Assembly (NCBI GenBank): GCA_002413045.1
Contig: DHWF01000024.1
Location: 1-41,884 of the forward strand
Reading direction: 5' to 3'
DNA length: 41,884 bases
From: Chloroflexi bacterium UBA5189
Lineage (GTDB): Bacteria > Chloroflexota > Limnocylindria > Limnocylindrales > CSP1-4
Within the stretch, counting starts at the first letter, position 1. Each line of letters starts with the position of its first letter. The position numbers and the translations under genes were made by a program. Below are positions 31,984-40,858 of this stretch, piece after piece. The notes beneath the pieces were generated by a model, which had not been told where the DNA came from, ran no database searches, and saw only the letters and a program-made list of their open reading frames with translations.

Positions 31984-32158
31984 GGTTCCTCGGAGGAACC
32001 AACTTTTCGATGCGTGCTGTCGCGACGGTTCCCGCTGTGAACCGTTCGAACACGAATCGACCCGGATCGCGAGCTTGACACCGCGAATCGCGTCGGGTCG
32101 GTGCCTCCGCGGAACCGATTCGCCGCCAGCTTGTCGAAAGCGGTTCGTCGCAGGAACC
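31984..32158 (+). repeat. Nested inverted-repeat element, family III
   Basis: Outer arms: GGTTCCTCGGAGGAACC with CTTTTCGA (31984-32010) and the inverse TCGAAAGCGGTTCGTCGCAGGAACC (32134-32158); each arm is itself palindromic (GGTTC...GAACC). Inner arms: CGGTTCC...ACCG...CGAATCG (32025-32059) pairs with the inverse CGAATCG...CGGAACCGATTCG (32084-32122). The arrangement is the same as families I and II but the sequence differs. It lies 32 bp before the promoter of the next cyclase gene. Confidence 0.75.
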
Positions 32159-32190
32159 GCGCACGCGGAGCCGCGATCAAGGCAGCCCGC

Positions 32191-32196
32191 TACGAT
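32191..32196 (+). promoter_or_regulatory. -10 box (TACGAT) for cyclase gene
   Basis: TACGAT lies exactly 6 nt before GTG 32203 and there is no ribosome site. This strongly supports that GTG as a leaderless start. Confidence 0.5.
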
Positions 32197-32202
32197 CGCG
32201 CT

Positions 32203-35200
32203 GTGAACGAGATCACCTGTCCCATATGCGGGACGCCCGCGAGCGCAGACCAGAAGTTCTGTGGCAACTGCGGGAGCGCGCTGGCGTCCGGATGCCCGAA
32301 CTGCGGTGCCACGAACCCGCCCGGGCAGCGGTTCTGTGGGACATGCGGGACGAACCTTGCGGGAGGTGCGGCCGCGGGGGCCAGCGCGGCTCCGAGCGCG
32401 GGCGCCGGCCCGATCCTCGCGCCTGTTGCGCCGACACCCGCCCGGAGCAGCGCTGGTACGTCGATCGCCCACCCCGGCGTCGCGCCGACTGCCGAGCGCA
32501 AGCTCGTCTCGGTCCTGTTCGCGGATCTCGTCGGGTTCACGCCGTTCTCCGAGGGCCGCGATAGCGAGGAGGTCCGCGAGACCCTGACCCGCTACTTCGA
32601 CCTCGCGTCCGAGGTGATCACGCGTTACGGCGGGACCGTCGAGAAGTTCATCGGCGATGCAGTGATGGCGGTATGGGGCGCTCCGACCGCCCGCGAGGAC
32701 GACGCCGAGCGCTCCGTTCGAGCGGCGATTGACCTGGTCGATGCGATCCCGTCGCTCGGGCCAGGCATCCAGGCGCGGGCCGGTGTGCTGACCGGCGAGG
32801 CGGCGGTGACGCTCGGCGCCTCGAACCAGGGCATGGTCGCGGGCGACCTCGTCAACACGGCCGCACGACTCCAGAGCGCCGCCCAGCCCGGCACGGTGCT
32901 CGTCGGCGAGGCGACGTTCCGGGCGGCGAGCCTCGCGATCGCGTTCGAGCCGGCGGGTGAGCAGACGCTCAAGGGCAAGGGCGCGCCGGTCCAGGCGTGG
33001 CGCGCGCTGCGCGTCATCGCGGAGCGCGGCGGGCGCGGCCGCGCGGACTCCATCGAGGCGCCGTTTGTCGGGCGGGATATGGAGCTGCGGCTCCTGAAGG
33101 ACCTCTTCCACGCGGTCGGTGCGGAACGGCGAGTTCGCCACGTGAGCGTCGTTGGTACCGCGGGGATCGGCAAGAGCCGGCTCGCGTGGGAGTTCGAGAA
33201 GTACCTCGACGGCATCGATGAGACCGTCCTGTGGCACCACGGGCGCTCCCCCGCCTACGGCCAGGGCGTCACGTTCTGGTCGCTCGGTGAGATGGTCCGG
33301 AGCCGCGCCGGCCTCGTCGAGACGGACACACCGGAGATCACTCGCGAGCGAATCGCGGCGATGGTCGACGACGTCATGGCCGGCAACCCGAACCGGGGCT
33401 GGGTCGAGAAGTCGATGTTCCAGCTGCTCGGCGTCGCGAGCGGGAGTGGCGGCGTCTCATCGTCGGAGCTGTTCGGCGCGTGGCGCGCCTTCTTCGAGGC
33501 GCTCGCCGGCCGCGGGACCGTCGTCCTCGTCTTCCAGGACGTGCACTGGGCGGACTCCGGAACGCTGGACTTCATCGACCACCTCGTGGAGTGGTCGCGC
33601 GAGTTCCCGATCTTCATCCTGAGCCTCGCCCGGCCGGAGCTCCTTGACGAGCGACCCGGCTGGTCGACGGTCCGGCGCAGCTTCACGACGGTCTTCCTGG
33701 AACCCCTCTCCAGCCACTCGATGCGCCAGCTGCTGACGGGTCTCGTGCCGGCCCTACCGGGGCACACGGTCGAGGCGATCGTCGCCCAGGCGGAAGGCAT
33801 GCCGCTCTTCGCGATCGAGATCCTGCGCATGCTCGTGACCGATGGCGTCCTCGCGCCCGAGCCGGACGGCACCTTGTCCGTCCACGGCGATGTCAGCAAG
33901 ATCTCGGTCCCCGAGACGCTCACGGCGCTCATCGGCGCCCGCCTCGATGCCCTGGACCACGCGGACCGCGCGCTGCTCCTCGACGCCGCCGTCCTCGGCC
34001 AGAGCTTCACGCCGGAAGGCGTCGCCGCCGTCAGCGGCAGGAACCTCGCGGAGGTCACGCCTCGGTTGGACGCGCTCACGAGACGCGAGCTCCTCAGGCG
34101 CGTCGCGGACGAGCGCTCCCCGGAACGCGGCCAGTACGCGTTCATGCAGGGCCTCGTGCGCGAGACCGCCTACAACACGCTCGCGCGGAAGGATCGCCAG
34201 ACCCGCCATCTCGCGGCGGCACGCTGGTTCGAGACGCTCGGCGAGCCGGAGCTCGTGGGCGCGCTCGCGGGGCACTTCCTCGCCGCCCGCTCCCTCGCCG
34301 CCAAGGGACCCGAGGCGGACGCGCTCGCTGCGCAGGCGAGGCTCGCCCTCAAGGCTGCCGGCGACCGCGCGGCATCGCTCGGCAGCAACCGCCAGGCGAT
34401 CGACTTCTACCAGCAGGCGCTGACCGTCACCGTCGACTCCAGGGACGAGGCGGAGATCCTCGAGCTCGCCGGCGACATCGCCACGCGCGTCGCCGAGTTC
34501 GAAAACGCCGATGCCCTCCTCTCGCGTGCGCTCGAGATCCACCGAGAGCGCGGTGATCGCGTGGCGGCCGCGCGCACCGCCGGCAACCTCGTGTCAACCC
34601 TCATGACCGGCCGCCGGTACGAGCGGGTCGAGCTGATGCTGGAGGCGGCGATCCGCGACTACGCCGACCTCGGCGAGGTGCGCGAGCTGCTCCAGCTCAA
34701 GAGCCAGCAGGCCCGGCTGTACATGCTCACGAACCGGTTCGCACCGGTCCTGCCGATCACGGACGAGGTCCTCGCGGCCGCGGAGGTGCGCGACGACCTG
34801 GACCTGATCGCAGACACGCTCATCACCCGCGGCACAGCCTTGAGCAACCTGCTGCGCTGGCGCGAGGGCAAAGCCGTGCTCGAGGCCGCGTCGGCGATGG
34901 CCCAGGCGAACGGGTTCACCTCGACCTGGTTCCGCGCGCTGAACAACATGCTCAACGTGATGGCCGCGATCGACCCGATCGGGGCGGTCGAGGCGGTCAA
35001 CGGCGGCCTCGCCGTCGCGCGGCGCCTCGGCGACGAGCGGTGGGTCAATGGCCTCACGAGCCAGCTCACGTTCATCGGGATCCGGACCGGCGACTGGGAC
35101 AACGTCGCGCTCGACGGCGAGCGGCTGCTCGCGACCACCACCGATGCGCGAGCCCGGCAGAACGCCGTCGACAACATCGCGTCGCTGCGCGCCGCCCGGG

Positions 35201-35826
35201 GCGAGCCGATCGACGACCTCGTCGCCGAGCTCGAGGCGACCGACGCCCTCGAGCACTCGTCCAGCTCGAACATGTTCGTGCTCGACGTCAAAGGCTGGCA
35301 GCGCTTCGCGGCCGGCGATCTCGAGGGAGCGATGAGCTTCTGGGTCGGGATCACGACCGACGCCGCCAACGCCGGGCAGGCTGCCCAGGCGCTGACCCGA
35401 AGCGCGATCTGGCTGGGCGACGTGGATGCCGCCGAAAAATGGGCGGCGCTCTTCTGGGACAACACGATCCACGGCGGCGCGCCGGAGGCGGACCGAATCG
35501 CATACGAGGCGGGGATCCACGGCCTGCGCGGCGACCGCACTGGCGCGACGACGCGGTACCGCGACGCCCTCCGGCGCTACCGGGAGCTCCGCCTTGAGCT
35601 CGACGAGGCGATCCTGGCGATCGACCTCGTGTACGTGCTGGGGCCTTCGGACGCGTTGACGGTAGAGGCGGTCGGGCGCGCGCGAACGATCCTTGCGACA
35701 AATCGGGCCCGTACGTACCTGGACCATCTCGAGGCGGCGCTCGCCCACGGGGCGCACGCGGTTGCCGGTGGTGGGAAGGCCGCGACGGCCCGCGCCGATC
35801 GAGGAGCGGGCGTCCCGGCTTCGTAG
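32203..35826 (+). CDS. Zinc-ribbon / class III adenylate cyclase / AAA ATPase / TPR signalling protein, paralogue 2
   Basis: A 1207 aa protein of the same architecture as 16290-19952, with clear similarity throughout. Two zinc ribbons (CPICG...CGNCG, CPNCG...CGTCG) are at 1-50. The cyclase has FADLVGFT (D108), EKFIGDA with Lys and Asp, and GDLVNTAARL, so the catalytic set is complete. The NTPase has Walker A GTAGIGKS and a Walker B-like LVFQDVHWADS, in which the first acidic residue is Gln. The TPR-like C-terminus spans about 700-1190. It starts at GTG 32203 with a -10 box 6 nt upstream. The gap to the next gene is 49 nt, but that gene has its own -10. Confidence 0.92.
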   Translation: MNEITCPICGTPASADQKFCGNCGSALASGCPNCGATNPPGQRFCGTCGTNLAGGAAAGASAAPSAGAGPILAPVAPTPARSSAGTSIAHPGVAPTAERKLVSVLFADLVGFTPFSEGRDSEEVRETLTRYFDLASEVITRYGGTVEKFIGDAVMAVWGAPTAREDDAERSVRAAIDLVDAIPSLGPGIQARAGVLTGEAAVTLGASNQGMVAGDLVNTAARLQSAAQPGTVLVGEATFRAASLAIAFEPAGEQTLKGKGAPVQAWRALRVIAERGGRGRADSIEAPFVGRDMELRLLKDLFHAVGAERRVRHVSVVGTAGIGKSRLAWEFEKYLDGIDETVLWHHGRSPAYGQGVTFWSLGEMVRSRAGLVETDTPEITRERIAAMVDDVMAGNPNRGWVEKSMFQLLGVASGSGGVSSSELFGAWRAFFEALAGRGTVVLVFQDVHWADSGTLDFIDHLVEWSREFPIFILSLARPELLDERPGWSTVRRSFTTVFLEPLSSHSMRQLLTGLVPALPGHTVEAIVAQAEGMPLFAIEILRMLVTDGVLAPEPDGTLSVHGDVSKISVPETLTALIGARLDALDHADRALLLDAAVLGQSFTPEGVAAVSGRNLAEVTPRLDALTRRELLRRVADERSPERGQYAFMQGLVRETAYNTLARKDRQTRHLAAARWFETLGEPELVGALAGHFLAARSLAAKGPEADALAAQARLALKAAGDRAASLGSNRQAIDFYQQALTVTVDSRDEAEILELAGDIATRVAEFENADALLSRALEIHRERGDRVAAARTAGNLVSTLMTGRRYERVELMLEAAIRDYADLGEVRELLQLKSQQARLYMLTNRFAPVLPITDEVLAAAEVRDDLDLIADTLITRGTALSNLLRWREGKAVLEAASAMAQANGFTSTWFRALNNMLNVMAAIDPIGAVEAVNGGLAVARRLGDERWVNGLTSQLTFIGIRTGDWDNVALDGERLLATTTDARARQNAVDNIASLRAARGEPIDDLVAELEATDALEHSSSSNMFVLDVKGWQRFAAGDLEGAMSFWVGITTDAANAGQAAQALTRSAIWLGDVDAAEKWAALFWDNTIHGGAPEADRIAYEAGIHGLRGDRTGATTRYRDALRRYRELRLELDEAILAIDLVYVLGPSDALTVEAVGRARTILATNRARTYLDHLEAALAHGAHAVAGGGKAATARADRGAGVPAS

Positions 35827-35863
35827 GCGCGCGTCTCCGCGCTCGGATCGACAACCCGGACCG

Positions 35864-35869
35864 TAGACT
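35864..35869 (+). promoter_or_regulatory. -10 box (TAGACT) for third cyclase gene
   Basis: TAGACT lies exactly 6 nt before GTG 35876 with no Shine-Dalgarno between. The tight spacing suggests a leaderless transcript separate from the upstream paralogue. Confidence 0.5.
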
Positions 35870-35875
35870 CATTGC

Positions 35876-38800
35876 GTGATCACGTGCCCGAACTGCGGCA
35901 CCGCGAACCCGGAGGGCGCGCGGTTCTGCATGAACTGCGCGCAGCCGCTGGCGCCGGTCGAGGCGACTCGCGAGGCCCGCAAGGTCGTGACCGTCGTATT
36001 CGCCGACGTGACGGGCTCGACAGGGCTCGGGGAACGCCTCGACCCCGAGTCGCTGCGGGCGATCCTCGGGCGATGGTTCGATGCGATGCGCGACGTCGTG
36101 GAGCGGCACGGCGGCACCGTCGAGAAGTTCATCGGTGACGCGATCGTGGCCGTCTTCGGCGTCCCGACGCTCCACGAGGACGACGCCCTGCGCGCGGTCC
36201 GCGCGGCCACTGAGATGCACGTGGCGCTCGCGGCGTTCAACCAAGCGCTCAGGACGGAGCGAGGCCTCGAGATCGAGATGCGGGTCGGAGTGAACACGGG
36301 CGAGGTCGTCGTCGGCGACGCGCGGGCGGGCGGGAGCCGCGCGACCGGGGATGCGGTCAACGTCGCGGCGAGACTGCAGCAGGCGGCGGAGCCGGGCGAG
36401 ACGCTCATCGGAGACTCGACCTGGCGGCTCGTGCGCGAGGCCATCACGACCGGCGAGGCCAGGGACGTCGTAGTCAAGGGCCGGAACGAGCCGGTGACGG
36501 TCCGGCGACTCGTCGGCGTCGATCCGACGGCGGAGGCCATCCACCGCCGCGTCGGCGGCCCGATGGTGGGACGGGAACGCGAGCTCGGGACGCTGCGGGC
36601 CGCCTACGAGCGCGCCACGGTCGAACGACGCTGCGTCCTCGTCACGGTCCTTGGAACCGCCGGCGTGGGCAAGAGCCGCCTGACCCATGAATTCCTTGCC
36701 GGCGTTCGACCGGGCGCCACGGTCGTGCGCGGCCGGTGCCTGCCCTACGGCCAGGGCATCACCTGGTTCCCGATCGCCGAGCTGCTGCGGTCGGCCGTCG
36801 GGCTCGACGACGAGGCCGACCCGAACCTGGTCGTCGAGCGCCTGCGAACGCTGCTCGAGGGGATGGCCGAGGCCGACACCATCGCTGCGCGACTGGCCGA
36901 ACCGCTCGGGATCGCGGGCGAGCCGGCGCCGATCGAGGAGCTCTTCTGGGCCGTCCGACGATTCCTCGAGCGGCTCGCCGGGGAGGGTCCGACCGTCGTC
37001 GTGATCGACGATCTGCAATGGGCGGACTCGACCCTCCTCGACCTCGTGGAGCACCTGGCCGACTGGATCCACGGCGTGCCGCTGCTGATCCTCGCGCTCG
37101 CACGGCCGGAGCTGCTGGACATCCGGTCCGGCTGGGGCGGTGGCAAGCCGGACGCGACGACCTTCCTGCTCGAACCACTGCCCGCCGACCAGACAAACCA
37201 GCTGGTCGAGGCCCTGTTCGAGGGGGCGACGGTCCCCGAGGCGGCTCGTCGACGCATTGCTGCTGCGGCGGACGGGAATCCGCTGTTCGTCGAGCAGGTG
37301 ATCGGGATGCTCCTCGACGACGGCCTCGTCCGGCGACGATCGGACGGGACCCTGGAGGTCAACGAGCTGGACTCGATCTCGGTCCCGCCGACGATCCAGG
37401 CCTTGCTCGCTGCCCGTCTCGACCGGCTCAGCGACCCGGAGCGGCGAACGATCGAGCGGGCGTCGGTGGTCGGCAAGGAGTTCGGCCAGCGCGACGTGTC
37501 CGAGCTCACGCCGGTGGACAGCCGATCAGCGGTGGGCGGGCAGCTGATGACCCTCGTGCGCAAGGAGCTCATCCGGCCCGAACGCCGTCAAGACGACGGC
37601 CGCGAGTCGTTCCGGTTCCGGCACCTGCTCATTCGCGACGCGGCATATGACAGCCTCCCGAAGGCCGAGCGCGCGCAGCTCCACGAGCGCTTCGCGGACT
37701 GGCTGGACGAGTCGGCGGGCGAGCGCCTTGCGGAGCGTGACGAGATCGTCGGGTACCACCTCGCGCAGGCACGTTCCTACCGCCTTGCGCTGGGACCGGC
37801 CGATGCGCACACGAAGGCACTCGCGCTTCGGGCCGGCCGCCGGCTCCTCGCCGCCGGGCGTCGCGCGGCCGACCGAGATGACTACGATGCTGCGCAACGG
37901 CTCCTCAGCGAGGCGGAGACGCTGCTCGTCGAGGATGCCAACGCCCGTTTCGTGGCGCTGCTCGCCCTTGCTGACGTCCTCTCGGACCGCGATTCCGCCG
38001 GCACCCACGCCGCTGCCCGCCGAGCCCTGGAGGTCGCCGCCGACATTGGCGAGGCGGCCGCGCTCCGGGCACAGCTGTGGGTCTGGGCGTCGAGCACGTT
38101 CTCGGACCCCTCGTTCAATCTCGAGGAGTTTCGGCCAAAGATCGAGTCCGCCGTGGAGACCTTTCGCGCAGCCCAGGACATCGACGCCCTCCTCGACGCG
38201 GTCGAGGTCCTGTGCATCGTCCATCTCAACGTCGCGCACTGGAAGGACGCCACGAGGTGGGCGCGGGTCGGACTCGAGGTCGCCGCCGAGCACGGTCTCG
38301 AGGCTCGGCGCGGCGCCTTCGCCCGGTGGCTCGCGAACGCGCTCGTGTGGGGCGACTCCGACGCACGAGAGAGCCTCCGCGGTCTCACCGAGCTTCTTGC
38401 GCGTGAGACGCGACGCTCCGCCCGGATCGCGCTGCTGAGCGGGATGGCACTGGACTACGGATTCCTTGGCGATCGTGCGGGTGCCGAAGCTGCCGATGCT
38501 GAGGCGCAGGCGATCGCTACGGAGCTGGGCACTCGGCGCCAGTGGTTCCGCTGGGCCTTCACGATGTATGCCCTCGGTGACATCCCAGCAGCCTTGGATG
38601 CCGCACGAGCCGAGGCCGCCGCGCTTGCCGCGATGGGCGAGACCGGCACGCGCTCGACCATGGTCGGCGTCGAGGCCTGGATGCTGGCGCTCAGTGGCGA
38701 CAGTGAAGCTGCGCTACGGGCCGCGGACGAGTCGCGGCAGCTCGGGGCCGTCGACGATGCGGTGACGCAGATCCTGTGGCAGGCGAGCGCGGGCCTCGCA

Positions 38801-39064
38801 CACGGGCAGCTTGGAAACCTCGAAGAGGCCGATCGTTTGAGCGCGGGCGCCGTCGCCGAGGCCGCGGAGACCGACTCGTTGACCGCGGCCGACGCGTGGG
38901 AGGGCCGCGCGCGGGTGCTGGCGATGCTCGGCCGGCGATCGGAGATGCTCGAAGCGGCGGCGAAGGCGCGTGAGCTCCACGTCGCCAAGGGCGCGGTCAA
39001 CTTCATCAGCCGCCTGGACCGGTTCCTCGCGGAGCACGAGGTCGCCCCACCGGCCCAGAGCTAA
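35876..39064 (+). CDS. Zinc-ribbon / class III adenylate cyclase / AAA ATPase / TPR signalling protein, paralogue 3
   Basis: A 1062 aa relative of the two other giants, but more divergent: only one zinc ribbon (CPNCGTANPEGARFCMNC, residues 4-21). The cyclase starts at about 35 with FADVTGST (D44), EKFIGDA (Lys and Asp) and GDAVNVAARL, so the ATP-cyclase residues are intact. The NTPase has Walker A GTAGVGKS and Walker B VVIDDLQWADS, followed by a TPR-like C-terminus (about 590-1050). It starts at GTG 35876 with a -10 box 6 nt away. Tandem placement after paralogue 2 suggests old duplication and divergence of input regions. The stimulus is unknown for all three. Confidence 0.92.
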   Translation: MITCPNCGTANPEGARFCMNCAQPLAPVEATREARKVVTVVFADVTGSTGLGERLDPESLRAILGRWFDAMRDVVERHGGTVEKFIGDAIVAVFGVPTLHEDDALRAVRAATEMHVALAAFNQALRTERGLEIEMRVGVNTGEVVVGDARAGGSRATGDAVNVAARLQQAAEPGETLIGDSTWRLVREAITTGEARDVVVKGRNEPVTVRRLVGVDPTAEAIHRRVGGPMVGRERELGTLRAAYERATVERRCVLVTVLGTAGVGKSRLTHEFLAGVRPGATVVRGRCLPYGQGITWFPIAELLRSAVGLDDEADPNLVVERLRTLLEGMAEADTIAARLAEPLGIAGEPAPIEELFWAVRRFLERLAGEGPTVVVIDDLQWADSTLLDLVEHLADWIHGVPLLILALARPELLDIRSGWGGGKPDATTFLLEPLPADQTNQLVEALFEGATVPEAARRRIAAAADGNPLFVEQVIGMLLDDGLVRRRSDGTLEVNELDSISVPPTIQALLAARLDRLSDPERRTIERASVVGKEFGQRDVSELTPVDSRSAVGGQLMTLVRKELIRPERRQDDGRESFRFRHLLIRDAAYDSLPKAERAQLHERFADWLDESAGERLAERDEIVGYHLAQARSYRLALGPADAHTKALALRAGRRLLAAGRRAADRDDYDAAQRLLSEAETLLVEDANARFVALLALADVLSDRDSAGTHAAARRALEVAADIGEAAALRAQLWVWASSTFSDPSFNLEEFRPKIESAVETFRAAQDIDALLDAVEVLCIVHLNVAHWKDATRWARVGLEVAAEHGLEARRGAFARWLANALVWGDSDARESLRGLTELLARETRRSARIALLSGMALDYGFLGDRAGAEAADAEAQAIATELGTRRQWFRWAFTMYALGDIPAALDAARAEAAALAAMGETGTRSTMVGVEAWMLALSGDSEAALRAADESRQLGAVDDAVTQILWQASAGLAHGQLGNLEEADRLSAGAVAEAAETDSLTAADAWEGRARVLAMLGRRSEMLEAAAKARELHVAKGAVNFISRLDRFLAEHEVAPPAQS

Positions 39065-39104
39065 CACGGGAGACACGTGTCACGCCGGGTTCAACAGTGA
39101 TCCC

Positions 39105-39154
39105 TTGACGGCTTACTCGTTAGCATGCTAACGTCCGTTCAGTAGCTTACTAAC
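39105..39154 (+). promoter_or_regulatory. Promoter and paired MarR-type operators
   Basis: GTTAGCATGCTAAC (39119-39132) is a perfect 14-bp palindrome. A second, imperfect copy AGTAGCTTACTAAC (39141-39154, 10 of 14) begins 22 bp later, two helical turns on the same face. TTGACG (39105-39110) is a likely -35; the -10 would lie in the first palindrome. AAGGAG (39155-39160) follows immediately. The site is suited to the MarR protein encoded two genes on. Confidence 0.75.
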
Positions 39155-39167
39155 GAAGGAGCCAGCA

Positions 39168-39632
39168 ATGACCGCTCTTGCGAAAACCGCCCACGTCGAA
39201 CCCAGCCAGGCCGCCGAGCTTCCGGTACGACCGCCCCGATTCGGTGGTGTCCTGTGGCGCCTCTCGCGGCGCACGAACGGGTGGGCCTTGCCCCTGGCCG
39301 GTCGGCGATGGAATCCCATCCTTGGCCTGGTCATCCATCGGGGGCGCCGCTCCGGTCGCCCCTACGCGACACCGGTGGCCGCGCGCCGGGTGGCCGATGG
39401 CTTCGTCATCACGCTTGCGTTCGGCGCGCAGGTCGACTGGCACCGCAACCTCGTCGCCGCCGGTGGCGGCACGATCCGCTGGCGGGGCCACGACTATGCA
39501 GTGGCCGGACCCGAGACCATCAGCACCGATGAGGGTCGAGCCGCGTTTGACCCGGTCCAGCGCCTGTTCATGCGGCTCGCCGGCGTCGACGGCTACATCC
39601 GCGTCCGCGACGTAGCAGTCGCGACCCGATGA
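39168..39632 (+). CDS. Deazaflavin-dependent nitroreductase-family oxidoreductase (Ddn-like)
   Basis: A 154 aa protein resembling the deazaflavin (F420)-dependent Ddn family: GRPYATPVAARR, DGFVITLAFGAQVDWHRNLVAAGGG and the split beta-barrel length. Such enzymes reduce quinones or nitro compounds using F420H2; the cofactor is inferred from family and not proven here. The start is ATG 39168 with a strong AAGGAG ribosome site 7 nt upstream. It overlaps the following marR gene by 4 nt and shares its operator, so it is probably the regulated target. Confidence 0.82.
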   Translation: MTALAKTAHVEPSQAAELPVRPPRFGGVLWRLSRRTNGWALPLAGRRWNPILGLVIHRGRRSGRPYATPVAARRVADGFVITLAFGAQVDWHRNLVAAGGGTIRWRGHDYAVAGPETISTDEGRAAFDPVQRLFMRLAGVDGYIRVRDVAVATR

Positions 39633-40117
39633 CCGACTGGTCGGTCCAGTCTGGGTCGGAGACATTCGCCATCGAGGACAACCTGGGCTATCTCCTCAAC
39701 CGGTCGGCCCGGCTGATGGCGAACGAGCTCGCCGAACGGCTGCGACCAGCCGGCGTCGCGATCGGCCAATGGTCGGTGCTGCTGTTCCTGTGGGGGCGCG
39801 ACGGGCTGAGCCAGGCCGAGCTCTCGCGGTTGGTGGCGATCGAGCCGCCGACCATGGTTCGGACGATCGACCGGATGGTCCGCGACGGACTCGTCACACG
39901 GATGCCGGACGCGGATGACGGACGCCTGAGCCGGATCCACCTCACGGAGCGGGGGCGGTCGCTCCGCGACGAGCTGGTCCCGCTCGCAATGGCCGTCAAT
40001 GACGCGATCCTGCAACGGCTTACCGCCAGCGAGGGACGGACCCTGCGACGACTCCTGACGAAGGTGCTGGCCCAGACCGGATCGGGCGACGCGGCAGGTG
40101 CATCTGCCGGCCGTTGA
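39629..40117 (+). CDS. MarR family transcriptional regulator
   Basis: A 162 aa winged-helix repressor of the MarR family. Recognisable features: GYLLNRSARLMANELAERLRPAGVAIGQWSVLLFL (dimerisation and first helices), LSQAELSRLVAIEPPTMVRTIDRMVRDGLVTR (recognition helix) and the wing PDADDGRLSRIHLTERGR. It starts at ATG 39629, overlapping the stop of the oxidoreductase gene, so both are one transcript. Autorepression through the paired palindromes upstream is the natural inference; a phenolic or oxidant ligand is typical for the family. Confidence 0.95.
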   Translation: MTDWSVQSGSETFAIEDNLGYLLNRSARLMANELAERLRPAGVAIGQWSVLLFLWGRDGLSQAELSRLVAIEPPTMVRTIDRMVRDGLVTRMPDADDGRLSRIHLTERGRSLRDELVPLAMAVNDAILQRLTASEGRTLRRLLTKVLAQTGSGDAAGASAGR

Positions 40118-40161
40118 TCTGGTGCAGCCCGACGACGAGCGCGACCACGGCGTCGAGGCAT

Positions 40162-40803
40162 TCAGCGCGAGAAGGTCAGGTGCGTGGTCCCGCTCGGGGC
40201 GACTTCCGACGTGACGCTATAGCCGTCCTCGAACCCGCGGAGGTCGTCCCAGAGGCGGATGCCGCGGCCGAGCAGGATCGGGGCGATGGCGACGTGCAGC
40301 CGATCGACGAGTCCGGCCTTGAGGTACTCGCGCACGACGGTCGGGCCGCCGCCGATCCGCACGTCCTTGCCGCCCGCGGCCTCCATCGCGAGGTCGAGCG
40401 TCTCGCGAGGCGTCGCCGCGAGGAAGTGGAAGGTCGTGGCGCCCGCCATCTCGAGCATCGGGCGCGGGCGATGGGTGAGCACGAACACCGGGACATGGAA
40501 CGGAGGCTCGTCGCCCCACCAGCCGCGCCAGTCCGGATCGTCCCCGGCGACGTGGAGCCCGAACATGCCGGCACCCATGATCTCCGCACCGACCTCGGCG
40601 AAGTACGCCTGCGCGTACTGATCATCGACCCCGGTCGTTCCCTCGCCGGACGTCTCATGCAGCACTCGGGCCCGGAACGTCCGGGTCGCGACGTAGGCCT
40701 CGACCAGGCGCGACCAGTCGTGCCCGAACGGGTTCTCGCGAGTCTGGTCGGTCGTTGTCGCGAAACCGTCCAGGGAGATGTTCAGGTCAACACGCACGGC
40801 CAT
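40162..40803 (-). CDS. Dihydrofolate reductase / RibD C-terminal family reductase
   Basis: A 213 aa protein of the RibD-C/DHFR-like family of NADPH-dependent reductases: RVDLNISLDGFATT at the N-terminus, MGAGMFGLHV, PVFVLTHRPRP, and GGGPTVVREYLKAGLVDRLHVAIAPILLGRGIRLWDDL, the characteristic C-terminal part. Not folA or ribD proper; family members of this size are widespread with mostly unknown substrates. ATG 40803 is set by GGAGG at 40811-40815 on this strand. The nitroreductase gene lies 55 nt upstream on the same strand, and the two may be cotranscribed. Confidence 0.9.
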   Translation of the reverse strand: MAVRVDLNISLDGFATTTDQTRENPFGHDWSRLVEAYVATRTFRARVLHETSGEGTTGVDDQYAQAYFAEVGAEIMGAGMFGLHVAGDDPDWRGWWGDEPPFHVPVFVLTHRPRPMLEMAGATTFHFLAATPRETLDLAMEAAGGKDVRIGGGPTVVREYLKAGLVDRLHVAIAPILLGRGIRLWDDLRGFEDGYSVTSEVAPSGTTHLTFSR

Positions 40804-40858
40804 CCGACGTCCTCCATGTGCCGCTTGCGCACTCGCTGCAGTGCGCCAATCGCCGAGG

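Noticed and set aside
39072..39081. GACACGTGTC palindrome after the third cyclase gene
   Set aside because: A single 10-bp palindrome with no promoter or T-tract. It could occur by chance in GC-rich DNA.
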